Positions 17,257 through 25,675 of a DNA stretch of 64,000 nucleotides are shown here, piece by piece. How positions within the stretch are numbered: the stretch's first letter is position 1; every line of letters starts with the position of its first letter. The notes under the pieces were generated by a model that ran no database searches, was not told the DNA's origin, and saw only the letters and a list, made by a program, of their open reading frames with translations. The translations under genes were made by a program, and so were the position numbers. Origin of the DNA: Bacteroidota bacterium (lineage in GTDB: Bacteria > Bacteroidota > Ignavibacteria > Tepidaquicellales > Tepidaquicellaceae); assembly GCA_018266845.1 (NCBI GenBank), contig JAFDZO010000011.1:62001-126000 (forward strand), in the 5' to 3' direction.

Positions 17257-18357
17257 TTGAAACTTCTTGATTCATACATATTAAAGTCCTTCATTAGAAA
17301 TCTTTCATTCGCTCTTTTGAGCTTTATTGTAATATTTATACTTGTAGATTTATTCGAAAACTTAGATAAATTTATAGATAAAGGTTTAAAATTAACTATT
17401 ATCTCTCAATATTATATATATTTTATACCGGAAATCCTAAAATTAATTCTACCATTAAGTGTTTTACTAGCTTCTTTGTTTACAACAAGTAAATTTGTTA
17501 ATTTTGCTGAAATGATTGCTTATAATTCGTCCGGCTTGAGTATTTACAGATTTATGTCTCCAATATTCATTTTCGGAATTTTCCTGACTATACTCACTCT
17601 GTACTTTAATGGCTGGGTTGTTCCTAATGCAAACGCCGCAAAATTCAGATTTGAACGCGAAGTTTTAGGAAAAGGTGGATTTATCGGCTCACAATCAAAC
17701 CTTTATTTTCAGGAATCGGAAAATAGAATAATTCGTATAGAAAACTTTGATTTAGTAAACTCTTCATGCTCCAACGTATCAATACAAAAATTCAAGAAAA
17801 ACAGCATGATTTTCCGGTTTGATATAAAATCAATGGTTTGGGATAGCTCTAAAAGCGACTGGAAGCTGGCACTAACCACAAGCCGAATATTTGATTCTTC
17901 TGCTGCTAAAGAAAAGATGCTCATAGACTCCGGGAAGTTCTTACATGATTATCAGGAGCTAAAAACCATAGCCTTATCCCCTTCTCTTATAAAAAAGAAA
18001 GAAACTAAACCCGATGAGCTAAACCTCACTGATTTAAAAGAATTTATAGAAAATGAAGAAAGAACCGGGCAAAATGTAGTGAAAACCCAAGTAGATTATT
18101 ACTCAAGAATTTCATATCCTTTTGCAGGGCTTGTAACAATCATTTTTGGGGTCTCGCTATCGTCAAATCGTAGAAAAGGGGGCGCAGCTCTTCAGTTTGG
18201 AATTAGTATTCTTGTCTGCTTTATATACCTCGGATTTCTAAAAATTTCACAGACTTTTGGATATAATGGAGATATTCCTCCCCTGCTTACAGCCTGGCTT
18301 GCCAATATTGTTTTTTCGCTCGTAGCTTTTTATTATCTCTTCAAAATAAACAGATAA
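17257..18357 (+). CDS. LptF/LptG family LPS-export permease
   Basis: Inner-membrane subunit of the lipopolysaccharide ABC exporter. The conserved N-terminus begins LLDSYILKSFIRNL and continues DLFENLDKFID, so the TTG at 17257 is the likely start; the frame is open further upstream. About 366 residues: three membrane helices at the start (about 12-32, 55-80, 98-118), a periplasmic beta-jellyroll (about 130-265) and three helices at the end. LPLSVLLASLFT and WVVPNANAAKF are typical LptF/G patterns. LptF and LptG cannot be separated by eye. Its stop directly abuts that of the convergent DUF3467 gene. Confidence 0.85.
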   Translation: MKLLDSYILKSFIRNLSFALLSFIVIFILVDLFENLDKFIDKGLKLTIISQYYIYFIPEILKLILPLSVLLASLFTTSKFVNFAEMIAYNSSGLSIYRFMSPIFIFGIFLTILTLYFNGWVVPNANAAKFRFEREVLGKGGFIGSQSNLYFQESENRIIRIENFDLVNSSCSNVSIQKFKKNSMIFRFDIKSMVWDSSKSDWKLALTTSRIFDSSAAKEKMLIDSGKFLHDYQELKTIALSPSLIKKKETKPDELNLTDLKEFIENEERTGQNVVKTQVDYYSRISYPFAGLVTIIFGVSLSSNRRKGGAALQFGISILVCFIYLGFLKISQTFGYNGDIPPLLTAWLANIVFSLVAFYYLFKINR

Positions 18358-18702
18358 TCAGTTTATTTTTTCATCTTTTTTCGGCTTCACCGGTACCTGA
18401 AAACCAAATCCCTGATTTGAAGGGTGGTTCATTGTGTTAAGATTAATCTCACCAAATTGATTTTCATAGTTATCTACTGTTTGTTTAAACGCATTTAAAA
18501 ACATTTTTGCGTGCTGAGGGGTCATAATAATTCTAGACATCACCTTAGCTTTCACTGTTCCCGGGAAAATTCTTGTAAAGTCTAATATAAACTCCGCCGG
18601 AGAATGGGTTAGAATTGCAAAATTAGAATAGATTCCTTCCGCCTCTTTATCTCCAAGTTCTATGTTAATTTGCTGCTGCTGGTTTAGTTCTTCGTTGTTC
18701 AT
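18358..18702 (-). CDS. DUF3467 family protein
   Basis: A 114-residue cytoplasmic protein of the DUF3467 family, whose function is not known. Recognisable segments are INIELGDKEAEGIYSNFAIL, HSPAEFILDFTRIFPG and SRIIMTPQHAKMFLNAF. A poly-Gln start (NQQQQ) precedes the domain. It meets the LptF/G gene end to end with no spacer. Confidence 0.85.
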   Translation of the reverse strand: MNNEELNQQQQINIELGDKEAEGIYSNFAILTHSPAEFILDFTRIFPGTVKAKVMSRIIMTPQHAKMFLNAFKQTVDNYENQFGEINLNTMNHPSNQGFGFQVPVKPKKDEKIN

Positions 18703-18813
18703 TCTATTTTAGTTTTCGCTAAAATAGAATATTTTTGTATTGAAATTAAGGCAATGAAATTTCTCCTGAATATACCTCTAAATGCCGGAGGCACTAAATG
18801 GCTGAAAAAACTG

Positions 18814-18851
18814 GGGGTGAAACTTACGCCCCCTCGTAAGTTTTGAGGTAA
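18814..18851. repeat. 38-bp repeat, inverted relative to 57379-57416
   Basis: This 38-base sequence (starting GGGGTGAAACTTACGCC, ending TTTTGAGGTAA) is identical to the reverse complement of 57379-57416, next to the tmRNA 3' end. Weaker similarity extends about 20 bases to the left. It contains the stem CTTACG/CGTAAG. The rest of the 18703-18998 gap shows no gene. Confidence 0.85.
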
Positions 18852-18998
18852 GTGTTTGTTAAAACAACTTTTCAATATTCAGCAGGGAATGTTAAGCAAA
18901 TAATAAACAATAATTTATACGACCAAGATATAAATTCTAAGCAATGAAGTGTTCCTCTAAATAGAAAATTCTACTCAAACATGTTTTATCTGCTGAAT

Positions 18999-19538
18999 TT
19001 ATTGTTCTAATCTGATGCCCCATATATTATCAAAGTTTGTTTTTATACCGCCCATACGCATAAGCAAAAACATTTGCCCTCGGGTATGGTTTTCATGAGC
19101 AATAAGACGATTGATAATATCTCGTTTTGTCATCTTCACTTCCCTCACTTCATTTTTAAAAGTTAGAATTTCATCAAGCTCATTAACATCAATCTTATCT
19201 AAAAAATCTAAAACAAATTTTCTCGCATCGGTTATAGCAGAAATATATTCTTTAACTTCAATCGGTTCTTTAGGCGGGTGAGCAAACTCAGCTGGACAGC
19301 CAATCCATACTCCGTAGTAATTTTTGTCTTTCAATTCCTGCGGGACTTTCTCTCCCGTCATATTTTCGTACCAGCCGATTTCACACTCGCCGAGGTGCAT
19401 TAAGTATGCTCCGATGCAGCCTTCATTCGGAATCGGCGGAGCGAATAATTGTTCTTTAGTAACGCCTTCAATACCTTTGAGAGTTTTTCTTCTGGCATCT
19501 TCGAGCATTAGTTTTAGTAGTTGGGATTGTGTGTACAT
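18999..19538 (-). CDS. DinB/YfiT-like putative metalloenzyme
   Basis: A 179-residue four-helix-bundle protein of the DinB superfamily. Three possible metal-binding histidines are visible: one in YLMHLGECE and two in RLIAHENHTRGQ, the latter being the usual DinB C-terminal HxxHxxGQ-like pattern. Such proteins include thiol S-transferases (bacillithiol, mycothiol), but the substrate is unknown. It lies just downstream of the DRHyd-like gene on the same strand with an 11-base gap, so the two may be co-transcribed. Confidence 0.78.
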   Translation of the reverse strand: MYTQSQLLKLMLEDARRKTLKGIEGVTKEQLFAPPIPNEGCIGAYLMHLGECEIGWYENMTGEKVPQELKDKNYYGVWIGCPAEFAHPPKEPIEVKEYISAITDARKFVLDFLDKIDVNELDEILTFKNEVREVKMTKRDIINRLIAHENHTRGQMFLLMRMGGIKTNFDNIWGIRLEQ

Positions 19539-19549
19539 GGGCGATTGAT

Positions 19550-20641
19550 TTAACTTTTTTGTAGTAGTTGTTTAATTCTTTCTCTTAACTCTTCTTTGAA
19601 TGGTTCTAAATTTTTCATATCCCACCAAGTTATTTTCCTATTCCTAATGTCAAAATGTACTTTATTATTTTTAGCAACAAAATTTTCACTATCACTATTG
19701 TGATCTTCGCGACAAGTATAAATAACTCTTATTTCTCGCCCATGGGCATAACCAGCTTCAAAATATACGGAGGGTCTTGCTTCAGTCACATCACTAATTA
19801 TAAATCTACTTTGAGCAATTTGATTTAATATTGAGACATCCAGAGTTTCAGAAGGTTCTTCACCCGAAATAGATATAGCACTAAGATTAAATTCTTCTAC
19901 AATAGGTCGGATAGTTTCTTTAAAAAATTTAATCATATTTGGAGAAAATGAATGAGCAACAAACACAGTTTTAGAAAAAGCTGTAACGTTTGAATCTCGT
20001 TGAATTAAATTTTTAGAATAAGCTAATCCTTCTTTCGTTAAAGAATTATTGCTCATGTTTAAGTAACCATGCTCTTTCAATCTGTTATAGACAAAATTAA
20101 AATTTTTAAAAGGAACAAAAGCTTTCTCTTTTAAATATTTTTCTTCAATTAAACTTCCGTTATAATTTGTTGAATAGTTTCTTAAAATTACTTCTTCAGC
20201 AATATCATCCAGTCTCTTTTCATCTTCGTAATCTACCGGTGGTAATAAAACGGTGTCATTAAATTCTAAATTGTAATTAGAATTACTTGAAACTTTAAAG
20301 TGCTCTTCTAGTGATTTTGTTAAATCGACAGAATTTAACCATTTTCGAAATTCGTATTGCCCATACCCAAACAAAAAAGTATTCACATTGTCTTTATTTA
20401 ATATTTTTGTATCTATATAAATATTGGTAACCTCAAAATTGAATGTGAGTACTGGGCGGTCATCATAATCTGAAGACATTCGTGGTATTGCAAAAAAAGT
20501 TACGCCTGTAACGACAAAATGATTATAAGCAGGAGCATTAAATATTAAGATCTTTACTCCAGCTTTAGTTGTATAAAAATCTCCATTTTTTAAATATGGA
20601 TGATTTTCATACTCCTCTAATTTAGTTTTATATTGCATCAT
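19550..20641 (-). CDS. Deoxyribosyltransferase-like (DRHyd) domain protein with winged-helix-like middle
   Basis: A 363-residue soluble protein. Residues 226-340 resemble the nucleoside 2-deoxyribosyltransferase/DRHyd superfamily: VFVAHSFS, IAQSRFIISDVTEARPSVYFEAGYAHG with Glu295 where the nucleophile is expected, and a closing HFDIRNRKITWW. Residues about 165-215 look like a winged helix (YNRLKEHGYL, NNSLTKEGLAYS). The N-terminal 140 residues are unassigned. DRHyd domains occur in nucleotide-centred immune systems as well as in nucleoside salvage. TIR and SLOG are related alternatives. No partner effector gene is seen beside it except the DinB-like gene. Confidence 0.65.
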   Translation of the reverse strand: MMQYKTKLEEYENHPYLKNGDFYTTKAGVKILIFNAPAYNHFVVTGVTFFAIPRMSSDYDDRPVLTFNFEVTNIYIDTKILNKDNVNTFLFGYGQYEFRKWLNSVDLTKSLEEHFKVSSNSNYNLEFNDTVLLPPVDYEDEKRLDDIAEEVILRNYSTNYNGSLIEEKYLKEKAFVPFKNFNFVYNRLKEHGYLNMSNNSLTKEGLAYSKNLIQRDSNVTAFSKTVFVAHSFSPNMIKFFKETIRPIVEEFNLSAISISGEEPSETLDVSILNQIAQSRFIISDVTEARPSVYFEAGYAHGREIRVIYTCREDHNSDSENFVAKNNKVHFDIRNRKITWWDMKNLEPFKEELRERIKQLLQKS

Positions 20642-20753
20642 TTGTCAAAATTTAAGTAAATATAATTGTTATTTTGGGATAGTGGAATGTAAATATTACT
20701 CTATTCCCTCATCTTTTCGTTTAATCTATCATCTATAATATTTATATTGCAGG

Positions 20754-21056
20754 ATGATTGAACTTAACCACTATCTTTTACTTTCAGCAATTTTATTTTC
20801 GCTTGGAGTTATCGGCGTTCTTATCAGAAGAAATGCCATTATTATTTTTATGTGTATCGAGCTTATGCTCAACGCAGTGAATCTTTCACTGGTAGGTTTC
20901 TCATCTTTTCTTGGAAATGTCAACGGACAGATTTTCGTTTTCATAGTGCTGACCGTTGCCGCAGCAGAAGCTGCTATCGGGCTTGCGATAATCATCGCGT
21001 TGTTCCGAAACAAAGACACCATCAATATTGATGAGATAAACATTTTAAAATGGTAA
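20754..21056 (+). CDS. nuoK: NADH-quinone oxidoreductase subunit K
   Basis: Membrane subunit of respiratory complex I, 100 residues with three helices. The conserved glutamates are in [13 protein letters not shown] and [18 protein letters not shown] start with GCAGG five bases upstream. It is five bases before nuoL. nuoJ is not upstream; a divergent unrelated gene is. Confidence 0.93.
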   Translation: MIELNHYLLLSAILFSLGVIGVLIRRNAIIIFMCIELMLNAVNLSLVGFSSFLGNVNGQIFVFIVLTVAAAEAAIGLAIIIALFRNKDTINIDEINILKW

Positions 21057-21061
21057 ACTAA

Positions 21062-22975
21062 ATGTCCAAATACTTTTACCTCACTACTTTGCTTCCGCTG
21101 ATAGGATTTCTCATCAACGGAATGTTCGGCAAAAAAATCAATAACGAAAAAATTTCAGGAACCATTTCTTCCCTGCTGGTTTTTATTCCGTTTTTAATCG
21201 GAGTAGGAACGCTGTTCGAGCTGATGGGAATGCCCGCCGACCAAAGAAAAATTGTTCTCAATTATTTTTCATGGATTGCAACGGGAAACCTGAACCTTAC
21301 TTATTCTTATTATATTGACCCGCTTTCGATTTCGCTTTTCTTAATCGTTACGGGCATCGGATTTCTTATCCATGTTTATTCTATCGGCTATATGCACGGC
21401 GATAAAGGATTTGCAAAGTTCTTCTGCTTCCTTAATCTCTTTATCTTTGCAATGCTAAATCTCATTCTCGGAGATTCATTTCTTGTTATTTTCCTCGGAT
21501 GGGAAGGCGTGGGGCTTGCTTCGTACCTGCTAATCGGCTTCTGGTATGAAAAGAAGTTTACCGGCGATGCTGCAAAGAAAGCATTTGTGATGAACAGAAT
21601 CGGCGACTTTGGATTTATGACTGCGATGTTTATGATATTTGCAAATTTCGGAACGCTGAACATTCAGGAGTTTCTTGGGAAAATCGGCGGAATGGGAATT
21701 AACACTCCCCTGCTTATAATGATAGCCCTGCTATTGTTTGTCGGCGCTTGCGGTAAGTCGGCGCAGATACCATTGTTCACATGGCTGCCTGACGCTATGG
21801 CAGGTCCTACACCTGTATCAGCGCTAATTCACGCGGCTACGATGGTAACGGCTGGAATTTATCTTGTGGCAAGAACTTCATTGCTGTATGCGCTTGCTCC
21901 GGTTGCACAGACGGTTGTGCTTGTAATAGGAATAGCGACTGCGGTAATGGCAGCAACTATTGCCCTGAAGCAGGATGACATTAAAAAAGTTTTGGCGTAC
22001 TCTACAGTTTCACAGCTTGGATTTATGTTTATTGCTTTGGGAACGGGTTCATATTACGTAGCAGTATTTCATCTTATCACGCACGCATTTTTCAAAGCGC
22101 TTTTATTCTTGGGCAGCGGTTCGGTTATTCACGGAATGCACGAAGAGCAGGATATTACTAAAATGGGAGGATTGAGAAAATATATGAAAGTTACTTTCAT
22201 TACTTTCTTTATCGGCTCTCTTGCTATATCAGGTATTCCTCCGCTTTCTGGATTTTTCAGCAAAGACGAAATTTTATATAAGGTATTTACAAATGCCGGA
22301 ATCTTTCCGTATGCTCTTGTGCTTATGACTGCGGCTTTTACGGCGTTTTATATGTTCAGGCTTGTTGCGCTTACTTTCTATGGCAAGGAAAGATTTGACC
22401 ACCACCATGTTCACCCGCACGAATCACCTGCAACGATGACTATTCCGCTTATCATTCTTGCGATACTTTCTGCAATCGGCGGATTTATGGGACTTCCGCA
22501 TTTCCTCGGACCGAATGTTTTAGAGCACTGGCTTGAGCCGGTTTTTGCAAATGCGAATACAGTTTTAGCTACAATTCACCCGGAGCACGAGCATGCTCTT
22601 TCTACTGAGCTTATTCTTGTTGCAGTTTCTGTCATAGTGGCTGCTGCGTCCATAATTATTTCTTTCAAAAAGTTCTCAAAGCAGGAAACTTTCCCGGAAG
22701 CAAAAGGATTTGCAAAAGTTTTGGAACGCAAGTATTATGTTGATGAATTATACGATACAGCGTTTGTATTTTCTATCAGAGAGTTATCTGAAATTCTCCT
22801 ATGGAAAGTAGTTGATATAAATATTATTGACGGAATTGTTAACGGGCTTGGCAAGTGGTTTAAACGCTTAAGCGTTGACTGGAGAAAAATTCAAACTGGA
22901 ATTATTCAGGATTATACAACAATTTCCGTTGCGGGAATTGTGATTATCTTGCTGTATATTATATTTAAAATGTAA
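21062..22975 (+). CDS. nuoL: NADH-quinone oxidoreductase subunit L
   Basis: Proton-pumping antiporter-like subunit of complex I, 637 residues, the normal length, with about 16 membrane helices and a long C-terminal lateral helix region. Typical segments are FLGWEGVGLASYLLIGFWY, LPDAMAGPTPVSALIHAATM, LKQDDIKKVLAYSTVSQLG and PPLSGFFSKDEIL. Lys in DIKKVLAYS and the Glu in GWEG are the conserved charged residues of the channel. A terminator follows, and nuoM/nuoN are not in the window. Confidence 0.95.
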   Translation: MSKYFYLTTLLPLIGFLINGMFGKKINNEKISGTISSLLVFIPFLIGVGTLFELMGMPADQRKIVLNYFSWIATGNLNLTYSYYIDPLSISLFLIVTGIGFLIHVYSIGYMHGDKGFAKFFCFLNLFIFAMLNLILGDSFLVIFLGWEGVGLASYLLIGFWYEKKFTGDAAKKAFVMNRIGDFGFMTAMFMIFANFGTLNIQEFLGKIGGMGINTPLLIMIALLLFVGACGKSAQIPLFTWLPDAMAGPTPVSALIHAATMVTAGIYLVARTSLLYALAPVAQTVVLVIGIATAVMAATIALKQDDIKKVLAYSTVSQLGFMFIALGTGSYYVAVFHLITHAFFKALLFLGSGSVIHGMHEEQDITKMGGLRKYMKVTFITFFIGSLAISGIPPLSGFFSKDEILYKVFTNAGIFPYALVLMTAAFTAFYMFRLVALTFYGKERFDHHHVHPHESPATMTIPLIILAILSAIGGFMGLPHFLGPNVLEHWLEPVFANANTVLATIHPEHEHALSTELILVAVSVIVAAASIIISFKKFSKQETFPEAKGFAKVLERKYYVDELYDTAFVFSIRELSEILLWKVVDINIIDGIVNGLGKWFKRLSVDWRKIQTGIIQDYTTISVAGIVIILLYIIFKM

Positions 22976-23009
22976 ACATTTTAGAATAAGGTTTAAAGTT
23001 TATAAAGTA

Positions 23010-23050
23010 AAAAGCCCTGTTGATTTTATTCAGCAGAGCTTTTGCTTTTT
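23010..23050 (+). terminator. Terminator of nuoKL
   Basis: AAAGCCCTGTTGA and TCAGCAGAGCTTT form an imperfect stem with a TTTTAT loop, followed by a T-rich tract. It lies 35 bases after nuoL. Confidence 0.7.
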
Positions 23051-23140
23051 ATAAATCTTCATTAGACTTTATGAACTGCCTATCTAAGATTTAAGATATT
23101 ATGATTCCTAATTGTTCATTACCAATTATTTATTGAAAAA

Positions 23141-23887
23141 CTACTTCTCCTGATTTGCCATGATGTAGGCAGAAAGATTTGCAATATCCTGATTGCTGAT
23201 TGATTCATAGCTGAAGAAAGGCATATATTTCTTTCCGAAGCGTGTCATGTAGGTGATTGACTTTAAGTTGCCCTCAAAATCCCTGAACAAGCTCGGAACG
23301 CTTTTAATTTTCGTTCCGTCCATATGGCAAAACTTACAGGCATTTTTAAATACTTCTTCGCCTTTTGCCTTATCGCCCGTCAGCTTGGCGATTTCTTCCT
23401 GATCTTTTTTCAATTTTTCTTTATCCGGCGCAGGCAGTGCAATTGTTGTGTAAACACTGTTTTTAACTTCTTCATTCCACAGCACTGATTCATAATAAGC
23501 GTTGAGCGATGCAATCTGCTCAGGTGTCATTGCATCTTTATTTTTCAGGTACGTTGTCCAGCAGACAGTTGCGCCGCCTGCATTATTTTTAACTTCGTCT
23601 CCCTTAAATTTTCCAAGATAGGTTTCAGTTCTTTTGTTTGCGCCTCTTATGTTTGAATGAAATTTTGTAAGCGGATTTGAATCATTGGTTCCGTCTGAAT
23701 GGCAGTCAGCGCATTTTAGATTTGTAACAGATGAAGGGGCATAAAATAAATCTTTGCCCTGCTTTACAAGCTCAATGTTCGATTTCGGAGCTGTTTTATT
23801 ATTAGTGGTCTGCCCCTCTTTCTTACCGCACCCGTAAATTAAAACAGATAAAGTTAAAATGAGAATTGAAAGATAAGTTTTTAACAT
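23141..23887 (-). CDS. Diheme c-type cytochrome lipoprotein
   Basis: A 248-residue exported lipoprotein with lipobox Cys20 (LIYGC). Two heme sites: Cys59-AD-Cys62-His63 (LKCADCHSDG) and Cys184-KF-Cys187-His188 (ACKFCHMDG). A candidate distal Met is in KKYMPFFSYE, and the C-terminal SNQDIANLSAYIM is the usual last helix of cytochrome c. It probably shuttles electrons at the periplasmic side of a membrane. No oxidase or reductase gene lies beside it; nuoKL is convergent. A short TTCATTACCAATTATT-like run follows its stop. Confidence 0.85.
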   Translation of the reverse strand: MLKTYLSILILTLSVLIYGCGKKEGQTTNNKTAPKSNIELVKQGKDLFYAPSSVTNLKCADCHSDGTNDSNPLTKFHSNIRGANKRTETYLGKFKGDEVKNNAGGATVCWTTYLKNKDAMTPEQIASLNAYYESVLWNEEVKNSVYTTIALPAPDKEKLKKDQEEIAKLTGDKAKGEEVFKNACKFCHMDGTKIKSVPSLFRDFEGNLKSITYMTRFGKKYMPFFSYESISNQDIANLSAYIMANQEK

Positions 23888-24009
23888 TGTTGAGATTAAT
23901 TTTTTTAATTATAAAATTTTAATTTTCGGGAACTGGATAATTTACAAAATCACGCTGTGAAATAAAATAAATTTATTAATCAAAAATCAGAAGCATTTTT
24001 CCATTCTAA

Positions 24010-24038
24010 AACAAAAAAGGCGGAGAGTATCCGCCTTT
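24010..24038 (-). terminator. Terminator of the outer-membrane barrel gene
   Basis: AAAGGCGGA, loop GAGTA, TCCGCCTTT; the plus-strand AAAAAA to its left gives the T-tract on the minus strand. It lies 19 bases after the stop at 24057. Confidence 0.85.
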
Positions 24039-24056
24039 CTGTGATAATAATAAAAA

Positions 24057-24935
24057 TTATTTCTTTTTTGTCGAACCGGTTTTGTTCATAGCATTTGGGT
24101 AGAAGTTCAATGCAATGTAAACCGTTCCCCAATTCATATTTTTCGACTGCGAGGAATATAATCCGCCGTTTTGATTTCCAAGATTTCCGTAAAAGTTACC
24201 GCCATCATCCCACAATTTTCCGTTTGTTCTTCCCCAATCGTATCTTTCAGAAATATTTGCAGAAGCTTTTTCTTTTAAGAGGAGGTTTCCGAAATCATAT
24301 TTAAACCCTAATGCAAAGCCCATTTGCGGATTTACTTTAAACTCGATTCCTGCGTCAAGATTCACGCCTATTCTGAAGCCGCTTGCTTTAAATCTTGTTG
24401 TATCGTATGAGTTTTCCGTTCTGTTTAGCTCCATTGAAAAATTATTAAAGGATATGTATCCGCCCGCATACGGAGAAACAACATTTGTGAATGATGTCGG
24501 CGCTATTTCAAGACCTAATGATATGTTTAAGGCATTTAAGTTGTAGTTATAGCTTGCAGGAAGCAGAAAGTTTTGCCCTGCATAATTAATTACATAATTT
24601 CCTGATTGCGCCTGCTGAAAAGAGTTAAAGCTTGTGAATCCGATTTGCCCGACTCCCCTTACAATATTAAATTTATCAAAATTAATTTTAGCTTTTCCGA
24701 AAACATTAAACCCGGTTTTTGCGCCAAAATTATTTCTCAAGAAATCCACAGTATCAACCTGTGTAACCTGAAAACCATTGGACGTAGCTGTTGAGAGGTA
24801 ATTATCGCCCTTCATCTGGTCTAAAGGCATTGCAAGCCCAACACCTAACTGAAACGAGGGCTGGTCAAACTGCGAGAAGCCTTTTGAAGTGAAAGCAAAT
24901 AACGCTAATAAAATAAATGGAATTATTTTTTTCAT
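24057..24935 (-). CDS. Outer-membrane beta-barrel protein
   Basis: A 292-residue exported protein. Residues 1-21 form a signal peptide (LALFAFTSKGFSQ). The rest is made of alternating beta strands typical of an opacity/OmpA-like barrel (FQLGVGLAMPL, FNIVRGVGQIGF, GFRIGVNLDAGIEF, MGFALGFKYDF), ending WGTVYIALNFYPN before a basic tail. No T9SS domain is present. It is the last gene of a run of five minus-strand genes with gaps of 1-22 bases. The transport substrate, if any, is unknown. Confidence 0.75.
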   Translation of the reverse strand: MKKIIPFILLALFAFTSKGFSQFDQPSFQLGVGLAMPLDQMKGDNYLSTATSNGFQVTQVDTVDFLRNNFGAKTGFNVFGKAKINFDKFNIVRGVGQIGFTSFNSFQQAQSGNYVINYAGQNFLLPASYNYNLNALNISLGLEIAPTSFTNVVSPYAGGYISFNNFSMELNRTENSYDTTRFKASGFRIGVNLDAGIEFKVNPQMGFALGFKYDFGNLLLKEKASANISERYDWGRTNGKLWDDGGNFYGNLGNQNGGLYSSQSKNMNWGTVYIALNFYPNAMNKTGSTKKK

Positions 24936-24957
24936 ATGAAGTAATTTATTTTATAAA

Positions 24958-25674
24958 TTAAATTAATATTTTTGATAACGCTGCAATTACAGCAGTTTCG
25001 GCTCTTAGTTTTCTTTCACCGAGAGAGAGAACTTTCCAATTGCTGTTTTTAAGTTCATATACCTCTTTGTCTGAAAATCCGCCTTCGGGTCCTGTAAGGA
25101 GCAGCATTTCACCATTTTCATCAAAAACTTGGATTTTATTATTACTGTCAGCAAACTCATACATTGCCAGCTTACAGCCGAAACTCTTAGTTTTACTAAG
25201 CATTTCCGAAAAGGTTTCAACTTTATGCAAAACAGGCTTGAAGCACCTTTGCGACTGGCTCATTGCTGAGAGAATTATCTGATTCAGTCTTTTAAGTTTA
25301 TTCGGAGAGTAATCCGACTTATTTATCACCCGTTCCGAAAAAACAGGTGTAATGCTTTTTACTCCAAGCTCTACTGCCTTTTCTATTGCAAACTCAAGCC
25401 TTTCGCTACTCTTCAGGCTGCAAATATATAAATGAACTTTTGCTTTCGGTTCAAAAATATCAAAATCAGTTTTTAAAATCCTGCAAGTAATTTTATCCTT
25501 TTCTATCGCGATGATTTCACTTTCATAAACATATCCTTCCCCGTCTGTAATATTTATTACATCGCCTTCCCTTTTCCTGAGTACTTTTGTGAGATGTTTA
25601 AACTCAAAGTTTTCTATTATAAGGGAAGATTTATCTTCTGAAATATTTTTCTTTTCAGTATAATAGTATTCCAT
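24958..25674 (-). CDS. rsmE: 16S rRNA m3U1498 methyltransferase RsmE
   Basis: SPOUT-class methyltransferase that modifies U1498 in 16S rRNA. From the ATG at 25674 it has 238 residues, the usual size. The N-terminal PUA-like part has HLTKVLRKREGDVI; the C-terminal knot has LTGPEGGFSDKEV and LGERKLRAETAVIAAL. The frame is open further upstream but that stretch overlaps the omp85 gene, whose stop is one base before this start. Confidence 0.92.
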   Translation of the reverse strand: MEYYYTEKKNISEDKSSLIIENFEFKHLTKVLRKREGDVINITDGEGYVYESEIIAIEKDKITCRILKTDFDIFEPKAKVHLYICSLKSSERLEFAIEKAVELGVKSITPVFSERVINKSDYSPNKLKRLNQIILSAMSQSQRCFKPVLHKVETFSEMLSKTKSFGCKLAMYEFADSNNKIQVFDENGEMLLLTGPEGGFSDKEVYELKNSNWKVLSLGERKLRAETAVIAALSKILI

Positions 25675-25675
25675 T

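Noticed and set aside
16656-17294. Longer CMD-family start at ATG 17294
   Set aside because: It would be antisense to the conserved N-terminus of the LptF/G gene; the ATG at 17225 avoids this.
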